Assembly (NCBI GenBank): GCA_002964805.2
Contig: PUDQ02000001.1
Span: 6,844,001-6,908,000 of the forward strand
Direction of reading: 5' to 3'
DNA: 64,000 nucleotides
Source: Trametes villosa
Taxonomy: Eukaryota; Basidiomycota; Agaricomycetes; Polyporales; Polyporaceae
Shown: positions 22,321 to 34,379 of the stretch, piece by piece
Position numbering within the stretch: the first letter of the stretch is position 1
Layout: every line of letters begins with the position of its first letter
The notes under the pieces: generated by a model
What the model saw: the letters and a program-made list of their open reading frames with translations, nothing else
Databases searched by the model: none
Told to the model about the DNA's origin: nothing
Translations under genes and position numbers: made by a program

Positions 22321-23265
22321 TCAGAACTCGCCGATTTCGGACATCGCCTCTCCGTCCCACAGTCCGGACGCGGACTCGATCTCGTCGAGGTCAGACTGAC
22401 CGTCGCTGCTCGCCGAGTCCGCCCGAGACGACCCTACCGGCTTCAGCTCCCCAAGCCGCTCCTTCACCAGCCAGTACGCATCCGCCGGCTGCCCAGCGCC
22501 GCCCTCCGAGTCGAGAACGCCCGGCTCGCTCTTGATGCCGTCCCGACGACGCTTCCGCGGCCGCTCGGGCTCGATGCCGCCGTCGTGCAGCGTCCCCATG
22601 TCCGACCGCTGCTCGTGCGCACGGCCCGGTAGGTCGATGGACGGCTGCGTCGACGTCGCGAGCATACCGAGCACGTCGAGCGTGCCGGGGTGGTGCACGG
22701 TCGCCTCGACAACCGTCCCGTGCCCCCGCCTCACCTTCCGAGCCGCGTCCCCGCTCGCCTGCGCCGTCCGCTCCTCCTCCGCTTCCGACGTCTCCCCGAC
22801 GAGGCCCGGGTTCGGGTGCACGCTCAGCGGGTCCCGCTCCGCGTCCGCGACGTCCTCGTCTGTCGCGCGCTCGAAGCACAGGATGTGCTTGCGCCACGCG
22901 ACGGACAGCGTCTTGATCGTCTTGACGCCACCGAGGAGCGAGCCGAAGTTCGTGAATGGGATGTTGGCCGGCCAGCCGACGAGCTTCAGCCGGTGCTTGC
23001 GCACGATCTCGGCGTGCCCAGCCACGGTGTAGCTCATGCGCGCGTCGTCGTCGTTCGCCCGCCGCTCTAGGTACACGATCCGGTGAGTGCGCCGCTGCAG
23101 GAGACATGGTTCGAGGTGCTCACTGAGGTCGTCCTCGACGTCGCCGCGCAGCTCGTTCTGCATAGCCTCGCGCATCTTGCCGGCCTCGCTCTGCTTCTGC
23201 GTCTTCGAGGAGGCCACGAGGTCCTGTGCCGTGATGGGGACGAACTCGATGCGGCCGGCGGGCAT
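22321..23265 (-). CDS. Unknown 314-aa protein with GWPxxIPFxN motif, copy A
   Basis: A single exon of 314 codons, ATG to stop. The N-terminal third is charged and helical. The central part reads RMSYTVAGHAEIV and then GWPANIPFTNFGSLLGG (97-113), followed by LSVAWRKHILCFERATDED. A basic RPRKRRR cluster near residue 240 looks like a nuclear localisation signal, and the C terminus is acidic (DLDEIESASG...). The GWP..IPF.N core resembles a lineage-expanded Agaricomycete protein type of unknown role that I recall from repeat-rich regions; this is recollection, not a search. All three copies in the array remain full length. The gene converges with the cupredoxin-like gene to its left. Compared with B and C, copy A differs most at its C terminus (SEIGEF against SEIDEF). 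Confidence 0.75.
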   Translation of the reverse strand: MPAGRIEFVPITAQDLVASSKTQKQSEAGKMREAMQNELRGDVEDDLSEHLEPCLLQRRTHRIVYLERRANDDDARMSYTVAGHAEIVRKHRLKLVGWPANIPFTNFGSLLGGVKTIKTLSVAWRKHILCFERATDEDVADAERDPLSVHPNPGLVGETSEAEEERTAQASGDAARKVRRGHGTVVEATVHHPGTLDVLGMLATSTQPSIDLPGRAHEQRSDMGTLHDGGIEPERPRKRRRDGIKSEPGVLDSEGGAGQPADAYWLVKERLGELKPVGSSRADSASSDGQSDLDEIESASGLWDGEAMSEIGEF

Positions 23266-23499
23266 AGCGGAGGGTGGACGGCGGGGACGGCTCGGAGAGT
23301 GGGTGGGGACGGCTGCGGGCGTGCAGCGGAGACGGTTGAGTGTGCGAGGAAGCAGCGGGTTGGCGGGCGGCGCACCAGGATGGCTCGGGGCGTGAGGGAG
23401 GAAAGGTTCGGTGGGCGTCGTGATAACGCGGCTCGGGGCGAGGGAAGGGTAGTCCGGGGCATCCGGCGGGAGGCGGCCTACCTATAGGTGCGCACTTTG

Positions 23500-26400
23500 A
23501 CGGTGCGTCTCCTAACGTCCCCAGACAGGAAGGCCCCCTACTCAACCTATCTTGTCCTACAGTGTCACGGCTCTCACGGGCAGTACCGGCGCCCGATCGT
23601 GAGCAGTACGCGTCCGTGGGCGAGCGGGAAAGTGTGCGCGCCGGGCGGCGGAGGAGACTGTTCGGCTGCGGGCTTTCGCTCGAGGTCGGGCGGGTCGTCC
23701 TACGTCACACAGGTATGTTGTTCTCCGCTTGCCACCTGCCACGAGCCTGACAACTCCCGAATGCGCAGGAAATGCCGCAGATGACCATGGCGGAGAACCC
23801 GTAGCATGGTGTGTCCCGGCGGGACATCCTGCTGGAGAGCTCCCGTCCAACAACCGAAGTATGCGCTCACAACGGGTAAGCGCATTCCTCTTTGCATTTG
23901 GCCGCTGCCCGGCGACTGGCTGGCCCGTGTTTGTTTGCTGAATCGTTTCTCCTTGTCTCGACAGCTCATGATTGCGACGGTAAGTTTGCTCATTGCCAGC
24001 GGCCCCTCGTCTTGCTCATATCCCGGATTCCAAACAGAACCCGCCTCGACAGAGATCCATGCTTTCTCGCCAGCCTCAAGCGCGCACCCCGCCTCTCGTA
24101 CACCTTCTTTGCGCTCCAGCGCCAGCCTTTCGGTCTCGCAACGCGCGCACGCGTCGCACGACCCTCGTGCGCCGCGTTGAACGCGTGTCAGGCTGACACC
24201 AAGTCAGTTTCTAGGTTATTCGCCCCGTTTGCAACTCCGTCCAAGAAGAGGAGGCTACTCATCGCGCCGTGCTCCAATTTGGGCAGGCCGCCATCGCGCG
24301 GGCATCCCTCATCCTCGGTGCGGGCCGACGTCAAGCTTCGGGGGACCGGGCAGGCCGTGCCTTCGCCTTATTCACAACGTGAATCTACCGCTTTAGAATG
24401 AGTACGCGCCGCATCTATTGACTTACCTCTAGAATGACGGCATCTCAAACAAGCTCATCACTCCGCGAACGTCCAGTTGACTCCGGCCGGCGTCCCCGCA
24501 TGCCCCGCATTGCGCCCACCCAGCAACGAGCCGAATACACAGGAAACCCGCTAGCGCCACTCCTCCACGACTCGGCGCTGAACAGGGTCGATCTGCAGAC
24601 CGCCGTCTCACCGATCCGCCGCCACCGGAGAGGCACGCGCGCCCAGATAAGCTGCTCGTCCCGCTTCTTGGAAGCTGCACGCTAACGCCGTTCCCTCGAA
24701 CAGGGATCGTCCTCTGGGCTTGCTCTCTAGATCCCCGGTCGCGCGATCACCGCAAAGGCCGAAGCCCTGCGCTCGGTACCGCCCTGGACGACGGCTGGAC
24801 GACGTCTGCCCCAGGAGTGGGGCTCTGGAGTGCAGTTCGGTTCGCGTGGCCGACGCTCGTCCCGCCGCGGGCGTTCCCTGGCGAGTACGTGTTTCCGCGC
24901 GCGAACTTGCCGCTGGGAGGCTCTCCCGACCGCCCCCGCTGTGCTGATGTTCAGGTAGACCGGTAGTGTCGGCAGGAGCTGCCGCCCCGTATTGTGAGTC
25001 CTGCTCGCTGGCCCGCCCGTTGACCGCTCCCCGGAACCGAGCTAACTGCATGGACGCGTCGCGCGTGCAAATAATTTTCAAGGCGCCCCATCACGGCCCG
25101 CCTCCGCGCCGCACATGTAGCACATCATGGGGGCTATGTGGGCCAGCATTGGGAATGCCAGTTACGCATTCCGCTGCTTGCTCGGCCCCCACGCTCGCGT
25201 ATTTTGGTGCGTCTGCGCTACTATCTCCTTGCACGTCCACTCACTGATGCACCCGTCCTCGTATCTCGTTTCAGAGGACGCTATGCGTTCTCAGGGCGTG
25301 TCATCGTCCCCTCGCCCTCCCGTTTTGGATGTTCAGATCCTTTCAAGGTCTGATATTTCCGGCCCGCCGCAATCCTATCGCTTCCGTCCTGGGTGCTCCG
25401 ACATCTCCATCTCCAACAGCACAGACCGTCCGAGGCGGAACGGATCGCGCGGGGGAATGCATGAACCGAGGTCCGATCGCAGGGTCGGTGGGTGGCAGGC
25501 TGCACACGCGCCCTGCCGCCGCGAATGCAACGGGCCGCGAGGTGGGCTTCGCCGTCGTTGAGTGATGCAAGGCGGCGCACTCGCGTGCACAATGTAAGCA
25601 CGTCTCTGAGCAGCTTCCTTGTCGCTGCTCGAGCTGATCCGACTGCAGTTGACGCCCCTGGTAATGTTCACGGGAGATTGCGCGTGCACTTGTGCATTGT
25701 GCAGCTCTCGCCACCCACCCATGTCCGTCTCGTCTGGGCGCGTCGCACGCCGGACCTGCGCCAGATGACGTAGTGTACAGATATTGTATGTTCTACTCTA
25801 CATTGTGCTCAAATGACACCTGCGCAGGACATCCGACTCTCAAGCACACGACGGTGCATTCGTCCTCGCGGGCCCAGTTCTGGTAGTGCCTCCGCTGCTC
25901 CCGTTCGCCGCCCTCTCGCGGCACGGACATAGACCCACGCCCGAGCCCTGCCCGACGCACACGCACGCCCCGTGCAGACGGTGCCGAACACTGCGTACCA
26001 GCTGCAGCCCCGGGTCGGGGCGCTCGGGGCACCGTCGGTGGAGGCCATGCAGTGCTTCCTTCTCCGGTGAGTCCACGTCCGCCGTATCCGAATACGAGCA
26101 CAAGCATGTCGTGCGCCAGTGCTAAGTCCGATTGGCCTGCAGCTGGCGAGCGCGACAGTGTCTGCAGCAGGTCACGCGCAACAGAGTGGTGGGAGCGGCG
26201 TGCGGCGTCCCTAGCTTCCGAAGCTGCTTTGCACGGACGTCCGCACCCCCTTCGCGTCCGACCATGGTGCTGCCGACGCGCTGGCGCCGTGTATGGTCAC
26301 GGTGAGCCTCGATTCCTCTCCGCCCACGCTGTTCCGTGCGAGCTATTAATATTCGTTGCAGCTTCCCAGCAGCAGGAGCCGCACAGCGCGATGGTCCGAC

Positions 26401-28680
26401 GCCGCGCTCGAACCGGCTGGTGGTAGTCACGAGGGTGGCATCGGACTGCCGTGGAAAGACGGGACTGTACCAGTCGGTGCGGCGGGGTGCGCGTGCACGG
26501 TGCGGTCGAAGGCAAACGGATCCCCCGTGTCATGGGTGCGAGGTCAGACATGTAGGTTGCTCGACAAATATATTTTGGCATCGAGAACGTATCGTACATC
26601 GGCGGCGCGGCGCGGCGCGGGGGTGGGCGCACGCCCTCGCTCTGCAGCTCGCAGGAGGCACAACACCTGCGTGGCCCCGATGTCCGACGAAGCGAGCGCG
26701 TCAAAGGCGAACACTCACCTTCTGGCATCCGAGCGTGTCTCCTGTCGCGGGGCACGTGGGGGACGGCGTCGTGCCCAAATCTGAGATGGCGGCGGGGAAG
26801 GTGAGCGGCGGAGGACGACGCATGAGGACAGCGCGAGCTCGGAAGCGAGGAGTACTTGCCTTTGACATCTTCGCCCGGCCATGGCCCATGGGCGCGATCG
26901 TAGGCCGCACGCGTGTGGATTCCTTGAAAATCGTTCAGCGAATGCTCTGGCACCCTCGCCTACCTGCATGGAATTTCTGAGTTATCCTTACTCGTCCGTC
27001 CCGCTGTTCTCGTCTGCGCCGTCCGTGTTTCATAGCGCGCCACCCTCATCATCGAGCTCCCATCCCGAAGCAGTGGGACACCCCGTCCAGCACAGCGAAT
27101 TTCCGCGCTGCCCAAACCCGGCGTCGACGGGGCCTTCCTCTGCCCGCCGGCCGCCACGCGTCGTCGTAAATCGGTACGCCACTTCCTCGATGAGCGTGCG
27201 GCATGCTCTCTGATTCGATCCCCCCAGCGCGCACACGAGGGGACGCGGTCGCGGTCGGGCGGGCCGTGCAGGGCGAGAGCGCGCGCAGCCAGAGGCGCGG
27301 TGCGTGCCTGCGACGGGATAAGCTCAATACGAGGAGTCCGTACGTCCCTGTGTCGGTTTGTACGCGTCGTGAGCGGGCGCGCGCCGCTGCGCTCTTCCGC
27401 ATGCTGTCTGGCAGCGCACGCCCCATCGCTGCGGGCGCGGGCGAGGATGTTCGCCCTGGGTCCCGGGAACGTCGTCGTCGACGTGCTTTCATCGACGGGC
27501 TTCCCAGGCCCGCGCACGCCGTTACCCGTCTCCCGCCCGCTGTACGTGATGGGCTCTTCTCGCGGCGAGGAGGTCGCGCGCACCTGTGTGACTGGCACAT
27601 CTGTCGGCGGGCTCGGCGCACCTCCCTCCCGCCCGCCGTCGCTTCCCGAGTGTACACTTGTGACCTTACAGCGCCGCGCGCACGCCTCCGCCCCAGACCG
27701 TCTGCGCACGCGCCGAGTCCCGACGACTCGCACTCGCCCGCCCTCCGTCTGTGCGCGCGCGCGCACCCCGGATCGTCCACACCGCCTGCAACTTGCAGCT
27801 TCGCGCGCCGTGGTCGGGCGCCGGACGAGACATGCACGAGGGAGCGAGGGAGCGAGGGAGCGAGGACGCGAGCGGCTGAGGCCGGCCAGTGTTCCGGGGA
27901 CGACGGGGCGCACCACGGAGGCGCGGGATCTCGGCGGTCGTCAAGCGGCGGGCGGTGGACGCGGGCGCGGCGCGACGCGACATGATGCCACTGCCAGGGC
28001 GGGTGCCGTGCTGCTACTCGGCTGGGCGGACGGAACGGCGATGGGCGCAGTGTCCGTCCGCAGCGCGATGTGCACAGTGCAGCCGCACGGCGAGGCTGCA
28101 GCACGCAGAGCGCAGAGCGCAGAACGCAGAACACGTTCGGATGTCTGGATGCCGTGTGTGCACGCCTGTTCTGCAGGCCGACGTGTGTGGGAGGACGTTC
28201 TCGAAGACTGGAGTCGCACGCGAACCGTCCGATTGCTGAGCGCGGCGCGCCCCAGTGCGCTCGAGCCTGTCCGCCACACGTCGACGCCGGCGCCGGCGCC
28301 GGGGCAAGAAGCAGGACCACGCTCTCGAGGAGCTTAGGCGGCGCCAGTATGCGCGAGACGTAACATTTCTACATATCGGGGGACGGAGGAGATACGGGCG
28401 ACAACTACAGAGGAAGACGCACCGCCGAGGCGGGGTGGCGCAGCGCGGAGCGAGTGAGGGCGCCAGACGCCATCCGCTTGAGTCTGCGGCAGGGGAGAGG
28501 GCGCGCGGTACCACGGAGGGGGAGGGCCTGTCCGGCGCGCTCACCGCGCGCCGCGCCGCGGCCGTGTGAGGGCGCGGGGCCGTTCAGAAGCGCTACTGCG
28601 CCGTGCAAAAGCTAGATAAGCACTCTACGCACCTGCGTCTTGGCCCTCCGTGCGTTGGGGAGCGGTGTGCGAGCGGCACT
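23500..28680. other. Conserved non-genic module of unit A
   Basis: This GC-rich sequence is repeated in units B (about 36720-41600) and C (about 46640-51520). Long open frames exist on both strands simply because stops are rare; most shift frame between copies through 1-5 bp indels, which argues against protein coding. The best candidate is a plus-strand segment around 27447 (MFALGPGNVVVDVLSSTGF...), which has strong third-position G/C bias and stays in frame in all three copies over about 70 codons. I could not join it into a gene. Copy A has about 200 extra bases near 25560-25770. Confidence 0.5.
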
Positions 28681-28878
28681 CAGACTTATGACGGTCCATT
28701 TGTACATTTAATAAATGTTGCGCAATGTCGGTTTATCGGCGCGCACAGCCACATTACAGCGCGAAACTAACCTTTTCTTACCGCCGCGCGCATAAATCCC
28801 ACGCAGCGCACACCAGCGCGCGCACGGCGCGCATGAGACGGAGTGATCTGGAGGCTCAAATATCCGGATATGGAAGGT

Positions 28879-28962
28879 AAAAAAGGTTGGGATGGCGAGG
28901 GATCGAACTTGAGGGTAGTAGATAAGAAGTGAGGCCGTCTTTACGATTCGGCCATAGAGTCT
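28879..28962 (-). pseudogene. Decayed tRNA-like Pol III module, left
   Basis: Reading the minus strand: an A-box-like TATGGCCGAATCG (about 28940-28953), a B-box-like AGTTCGATCCC (about 28900-28911) and a T6 terminator (28879-28884). D-arm G/C pairs are present but the T and acceptor stems do not pair, so it is not a functional tRNA. Transcription would run outward, towards the left end of the element. Confidence 0.45.
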
Positions 28963-29437
28963 TCCTTCGTGACCGTTTACACGGCACTATTTAGTTTTCT
29001 AGTACTTAATCCGCCGGGGCGAGACGTCTGCGAACTCTGAGTAGTCTACTTCTAGATTAAGCACATCTCTACCACAGGTCTGTTACTTCTATTAAACTCC
29101 TTGGTTTCTGAGCGAGGAATAGAAGTTTAGACTGAACAAATCATCACTCAGATCTTAAGTGGACCGTTAGACGAACGGGCGCCTACTGACGGTGTTAGTG
29201 TTACTAAATAGTACCTGCTAGTAAGTATCAAGTCCTCGGGGGTTACTTCATAACCTCCCGGAGGAAGCCTAATACGGGCCCGGGCCTTTTTGAAGACAGT
29301 TTGAGAAGTGTATGTAAGACTGATGAACTGATTACTTTCATAAGTAAACGACCATGGCCTTCAACTTCGAAGGATGCATACGGGGCTTTTAAACAACACT
29401 ACATACCCCAACAGCAAACGTAACCCATTAAAGGTCT

Positions 29438-29512
29438 GTTGGCCGAGTTGGTTGAGGCACTACTGGTTTTGCCATGAACGCCCGGGTTCGAATCCGTCGG
29501 GGTCCGTTTTTT
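29438..29512 (+). pseudogene. Decayed tRNA-like Pol III module, right
   Basis: TTGGCCGAGTTGGTTGAGGC provides an A box and a pairing D arm. GGTTCGAATCC is a perfect B box, and six T residues follow at 29507-29512. Arm lengths fit a tRNA, but anticodon and T stems are unpaired and the acceptor stem pairs only partly. It faces outward, about 183 bp from the right end; the left module's terminator is about 192 bp from the left end. Confidence 0.5.
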
Positions 29513-30435
29513 GAACTACCATAAGAGGCAAACTTAACCTCCGGATAACCCTCCAGCCATGAGTTGTGTGCGCTGTGCGGAATCGGGTGCGCGCGCTGCG
29601 TTAGAAAATGCTTAGTTGCGTTGTTTAATGTGGCGGTGCGCGGCGATAAGCCAGTCGCGCTGTTTTTCTATTAAATGTACAAATGGGCCGTCATACAGAC
29701 TGTCCAAATCTCGGGCACCTGACTGAGCTCGAGCGGAACGCGAGCCTGTCTCGCCCGTACCGTCCGCCACACGTCGACGGCAGCTTGGGAATGTCTGACA
29801 AGCACACGGTGGACGTCGGGCGAGCCGGTGTGCGCTTTGTGGGAGCGTTCTGTCGAGCGCAGCGGGGGCTATCGGCGGAAAGGGCGGGAGGGCTCCTGCC
29901 AAACTTGGTAGTATCGATCCGCGCACGAGTGGAATGGCGGGGCGATGTGGTGGGATGCCAAATAACTCAAACCGGAGGCGGTCGCATTGAGCGCGCGAGG
30001 TAGGCGAGGGACTTGGGCGCGAGCGGCGCCTTGTTCCGCTCACAGCAAGCTCGGAAGGCCGCGCCCCGGTTCGCGGCCGAGATAGCACGCACGGGGAGTC
30101 TCTGACGTGCGTGCCGCACGGTTTGCGCGACGATGCGAGGACGGACGCGGCTTCTATACGCGAAAAGGCGGAGACTCGCTACCAACCGCGGGCGAAGCGA
30201 GCAGGATCTTGAGGCAGAAAAGCAAAAGGCGCACATTCTGGCCCACTACTCCAGGTTCCCGGCCGACACCGGTGTCTGTCGGAAGGAGGCGCACGCAGGG
30301 AGTGCATACACGCACTCCGTAGGGGTGTCCGGCGCGGCGGAGGGCGGGAAACGGGCGTGGGCAGCAGGGCGGGGACGCAAGCAGGCGAGCACAGCGGGAT
30401 TTGGGCGCGTTGGAGGCGGCGAGAGAGGACTCAAC

Positions 30436-31510
30436 CCCGGTGAAAAGTCGATCTGGGCGCTTCGGCTCCCATCTGTTCAAATATCGTGAACCGATGGGAG
30501 CAGAAAATGGGACCACTTTCCCGATGCGCCCATAATCGCATATCAGCAAATATGGGGGATTATGGTGAAATATGGTCATGGCAGCCCATGTATATTGCCG
30601 CATCGACTCCTATCGGGTCTCGTATACAGGCGTTCTGTGCTCGCGATGGGATCATATGAGAGCCGAATCGAATATATTGGGATACACTACAAAGATACAG
30701 CATAGCGGCTATAGAACACTACTCTACGGCCAAGGATCCCCAGCGACTCGTCAAACATTCAAGGTGTACCCTGCAAGGGGAGGACGTCGATGTGTGATCT
30801 CGTAGGAATGGCGGGATAGACTCACATAAAGCTAGCACGACTCGGAGAAAGCTGTAGACTAGATGCAAAGAATCGCGTAAGCGTTAGTAGATGGCACCCA
30901 GAGTTGCGCCCATTCCAACTGGCACGCACTGTGTCCGACGACCTGCGCTAGACCTAGATCAACGGGGGCTCCTAACACCATATCAGCCGTCGCCATTAGT
31001 GTAGATATGGCTTACTGAGGGCGAGGATCGAGCAGGCACGCGGGGCGAGCTGATGAGAGCGAACACGAGTAAGTCGGACTCAGCGGCAGGTGGTGGGGAG
31101 GAGGAAAGAGGCGACGGGGCAAAGGGTTGTATGGGTTGACTTTATGACATGCCGCGGGGCATGTCTTCACGTTCCGAAAAGGGGGGTCCACTAGGTGACA
31201 AAGAGAGGGTGTCGAGCGAGAGAGCAAGTGAGCAGGCGAGCGCGAGTTGGCCTCACGCGCGCGAGCCGTCTGCTAACTCAGAATCGTGTCAACGTGAGCC
31301 TGATGCAACCAATGCTTGCATATTTCCCGTGCGATGCGGCCATATGCGGCCATATTTCTTCGAATCCACTCAACTTCGCGAGGAGGAATCCTGACATCCA
31401 TTGACGCACTAATTTTAGGAACATATGAGAGACGATGAGAGACGATGGGAATATTGCGACCATAATTCAACCGATATGAGCCGAAGCGCCCAGATCGACT
31501 TTTCACCGGG
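30436..31510. mobile_element. 1075-bp non-autonomous TIR element
   Basis: Perfect 33-bp inverted repeats begin CCCGGTGAAAAGTCGATCTG, with imperfect complementarity continuing inward. The flanks duplicate ACTCAAC (30429-30435 and 31511-31517); the duplication could be read as 7-9 bp because a G overlaps the terminus. Unit C shows the unoccupied sequence at about 42334. No coding sequence is seen and the interior is AT-richer than the array. Superfamily is uncertain (MULE-like or hAT-like by duplication length). Confidence 0.88.
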
Positions 31511-31636
31511 ACTCAACAGCGAGGAACGCGTGTTGGCAGGGGAGAGCGCCGTGTCGACGCACGGCGCAAGAGCAGCGAGAGACCGCCAACACGCGCGCGA
31601 GAGCGGCGGACGGGCGCCTGGGGAGGGACGCGGCAG

Positions 31637-31669
31637 CCAATGGGAGGCCAAGGCGCGGCCATGACGTCG
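31637..31669 (+). promoter_or_regulatory. CCAAT and CRE-like boxes of cupredoxin-like copy B
   Basis: CCAAT at 31637-31641 and TGACGTCG at 31662-31669. In copies C and D the same pair lies about 220 bp from the start codon. Here it is about 1.3 kb away because a 1096-bp element was inserted in between. Confidence 0.45.
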
Positions 31670-31738
31670 TCGATCGGGCGTGCGCTTGAGCGAGGATGCA
31701 GTCGCAGGGCGGGACAGTCTCAGTCTGCCTCTTGGCTC

Positions 31739-32834
31739 CACAGCGTGAAGCGCCGGATTGTCGCGCCGGAGCATCGATGTCGAATCTGCGCATCCTGTTC
31801 GGATCCTGCAGACATTTTGTAAACATTGCCCTTTCCTTGTAATCTCAACAGGATCCTTGGATACTCTGGCGATGCTGTGGGGGTTTCTCTCCAGGCTAGG
31901 TATACGTCAGCAACAAACGGGAGCAAATAACGAAGCCGCGCGTCTTGCGGCTCTTGTCGTGTCCCACAATGTCGACCTTTCCCCCCACTGCCCAGCTCAT
32001 CAACCTCGCACTCACTCCGTCTCCCGCGCCTGCATGTTAACCCATCTCATCAGGATTGATCGGGATGAAGAATCGGTGTGAGTACGATAGTGGCTGTTAA
32101 GCTCGCAAACGGTAAGCAAAGGTAAGCTCGGCCATCGCGTGAGTGTAGTAACCCAACATATCGATATCATCCCCGCCTATGCTCACTTTTCCCAAACCAC
32201 TCACATATGCTGATGTTAGCGGCCTTGTACCCTCTAGAATCTGGTCTCGGCGGCTACTAGGGGACTCTCTTAGGCTCAGGCTGGCGACTACTTGCTCTCT
32301 GGGAACTACTAGGCTGGCCGGTGTCTGGCTGCTCGCCACGGTAAGTGCGTTTCGCAGTCATGTGTGCGCTGATATACTTGGTGCTTATAGGTACTTGTAG
32401 GCGGGGCACGGGGTGAGGCTGCAGGTGAGTATATGCTATATCTCGAGGCGCCCACAGGAGGCCACTCAGCCGGGTGGTGTATCGCGACAAACACGATGTA
32501 CATATTCGTCCCCTGTTGCCGTTATACATATAAATATACTCTCGTTTCTCCTGAAAGCCACGGGCTTATACATATTGCATCCAAGTCTAAGAGAGGTCGG
32601 GAATGAATTATTCGGACGGGCAGCGCGCATGCATCAGGGCCCGACCCTAGATGCTATAACCTAGGAATGTCGGAGGTATATGCAAGGAATGTCACGGAAA
32701 TCCCACGGGAACGTGATGATTGCAAAGCCATGCTGGGATGATAGAAATCCGACCGAAATGTCTATAGGATGGGTTAAGGATCTCAAGATCCGATGCGGAT
32801 GCTTCGAAACCAGAATCCGGCGCTTCACGCTGTG
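31739..32834. mobile_element. 1096-bp TIR element in the promoter of copy B
   Basis: Perfect 21-bp inverted repeats begin CACAGCGTGAAGCGCCGG. A 3-bp duplication CTC lies at 31736-31738 and 32835-32837. Units C and D show the empty site (TTGGCTCAGAGGCC, about 42561 and 52483). A 3-bp duplication fits CACTA/EnSpm or PIF/Harbinger; the CACAG terminus is closer to CACTA. No transposase frame is present. Confidence 0.85.
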
Positions 32835-32960
32835 CTCAGAGGCCACCACGGCTGCAGCGGGTGGTTGTGCAGTCCTTGTGCTCGCGCTCGCCCCTTCTAC
32901 GCCCGCCGTCGGCCTCTTCCCTACCATCACCGTCTCTCTTCGTCCCCCAGGTCGTTCAGA

Positions 32961-34379
32961 ATGCGCTCCTTCGCCCTCGCTGCCGTTGTAAGCACCTGCC
33001 TCTTCCATGATCAAGTCCCAGAAGCGGTGGCTGATCTCTTCGCACGCGTACATCCAGCTCTCCGCGGTCGTCGCCACCTCTGCGAAGCAGATCGTCATCA
33101 CGGTCGGTGCAAACACCACTGCCAATGCGAGCACCATCTTCCAGCCCGCGGAGGTCACTGCCAACATTGGCGACGTCGTCCTCTTCAACTGTGAGTGTCC
33201 GCAGTGTCTTCGAGTATCCCCAGTGCAGCTCGTGTGAGGAGGGCGCGTGTATGCGCCAACAGGTGGCATGGCGCGCCTTCTCTCCTTCGCACCGTAGCGG
33301 TAGCGCGAGGAGTCTTGCTGCTACGCTCGGAGCCGCCCATACAGACGCACGGTCCGATAGCGTAGCCGAGGACAGTGCACAGGGCTATCGGGACTCCTAA
33401 GGCTATATTTCGCCTCGCTCAGGCTGCCTCGTCGGCCATGTTCCAAACATAACCCCCGGCACTATCGCCCATGCGCACCGGCGTTTCGGCATCTGTCCGC
33501 GCTGCGAGGGCGGGGCTTCATTTGCCTCCGCGCTTCACCTGGTATCCTCGTGGCCTTTGTGACTTTCGTATGCAGCATGCCCTGAACTCAAGTACGCGCT
33601 CCTAATATGTGGGGCAAGCTCGTACCTGCGCCTCCGCCGTCCACCGTGCAAGGAGTCTCTTGCAAAAACAAGAGACAAGCTGCGCGTTTCTCTAGCGACG
33701 CGATCATGTGACTCGTAAAACCTAGTTGCACGAACTCGCCCCCCTGCGCGCTCTACGTGAACGCGCCTTACCCGCCCCCGCGCCTCCCCCCAAGTCTCTC
33801 GCCGCCTACCTACACTAACACGCCCCTCCCCGCAGTCACCCAGGTGAACCACAGCGCGACGCAGTCGACGTTCGCGTCGCCCTGCATCCCCGCGCACGAC
33901 ACGAACAGCACAATCAACGGCTTCAACTCGGACCTGCGCCCGACGAACAACGGCACCGCGATCACGAACCTACCCGTGACGATCACGACGAACGACACGA
34001 TCTGGTTCTTCGACATCGCGACGTGCGCGGAGGGCGGCGTCGGCGGGATCAACGTGAACGAGTCGAGCACGGAGACGCTCGATGGGTTCATTGTGAGTCT
34101 CCTTTCGCTTTTTGTTTCCGTGTGCTGGCTAGCATGGAGGGGAGACGAGCGCTGACGGGCTGGATGAACGTACAGCGCAACGCGATCCGGCTGAACGGCA
34201 CGGCGACGTCGACGTCCGCGTCTGCGTCCGCGACCGCGCCGAGCGGGACGGGCTCCTCGCGCCCGTCCGCGTCCGCGAGCGTGACGGGCTCGGGCCACAA
34301 CGGCGCGGAGCGCGCGGCGGCGGCGGTGGTCGGCGCGGCGCTCCCGATGGCGCTCGTTGCGTTCCTCCTCCGAGGCTGA
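32961..34379 (+). CDS. GPI-anchored cupredoxin-fold secreted protein, copy B
   Basis: Exons 32961-32987, 33058-33190, 33836-34092 and 34176-34379 give 206 aa with the same exon phases as copy A. Differences from the other copies are small: GNHS reads VNHS, and the C terminus is extended to LLRG, which may weaken the hydrophobic end of the GPI signal. The long second intron is 645 bp. The copper-ligand positions are lost as in copy A. Its promoter boxes are split off by the 1096-bp element. The frame is intact, so the gene could still work if transcribed from a start site downstream of the element. Confidence 0.9.

Larger units (their letters stand above)
28687..29695. mobile_element. 1009-bp TIR element with two internal tRNA-like modules
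   Basis: Inverted repeats of 27 bp with one mismatch (TATGACGGtCCATTTG... at the left, c in place of the lower-case t at the right) occupy 28687-28713 and 29669-29695. CAGACT is duplicated at 28681-28686 and 29696-29701, while unit B has the empty site with one CAGACT at about 41602. It encodes no transposase. A 6-bp duplication does not identify a superfamily. It is more AT-rich than its surroundings. Confidence 0.88.

Noticed and set aside
26356..26784. Plus-strand frame with GGIGLPWKDG, reminiscent of dihydrofolate reductase
   Set aside because: Only that short word matches; the downstream DHFR motifs are missing and unit B has a 5-bp deletion that shifts the frame at the matching place.
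29438..29512. Functional tRNA gene
   Set aside because: A and B boxes are good but anticodon, T and acceptor stems do not pair; kept only as a tRNA-like module.
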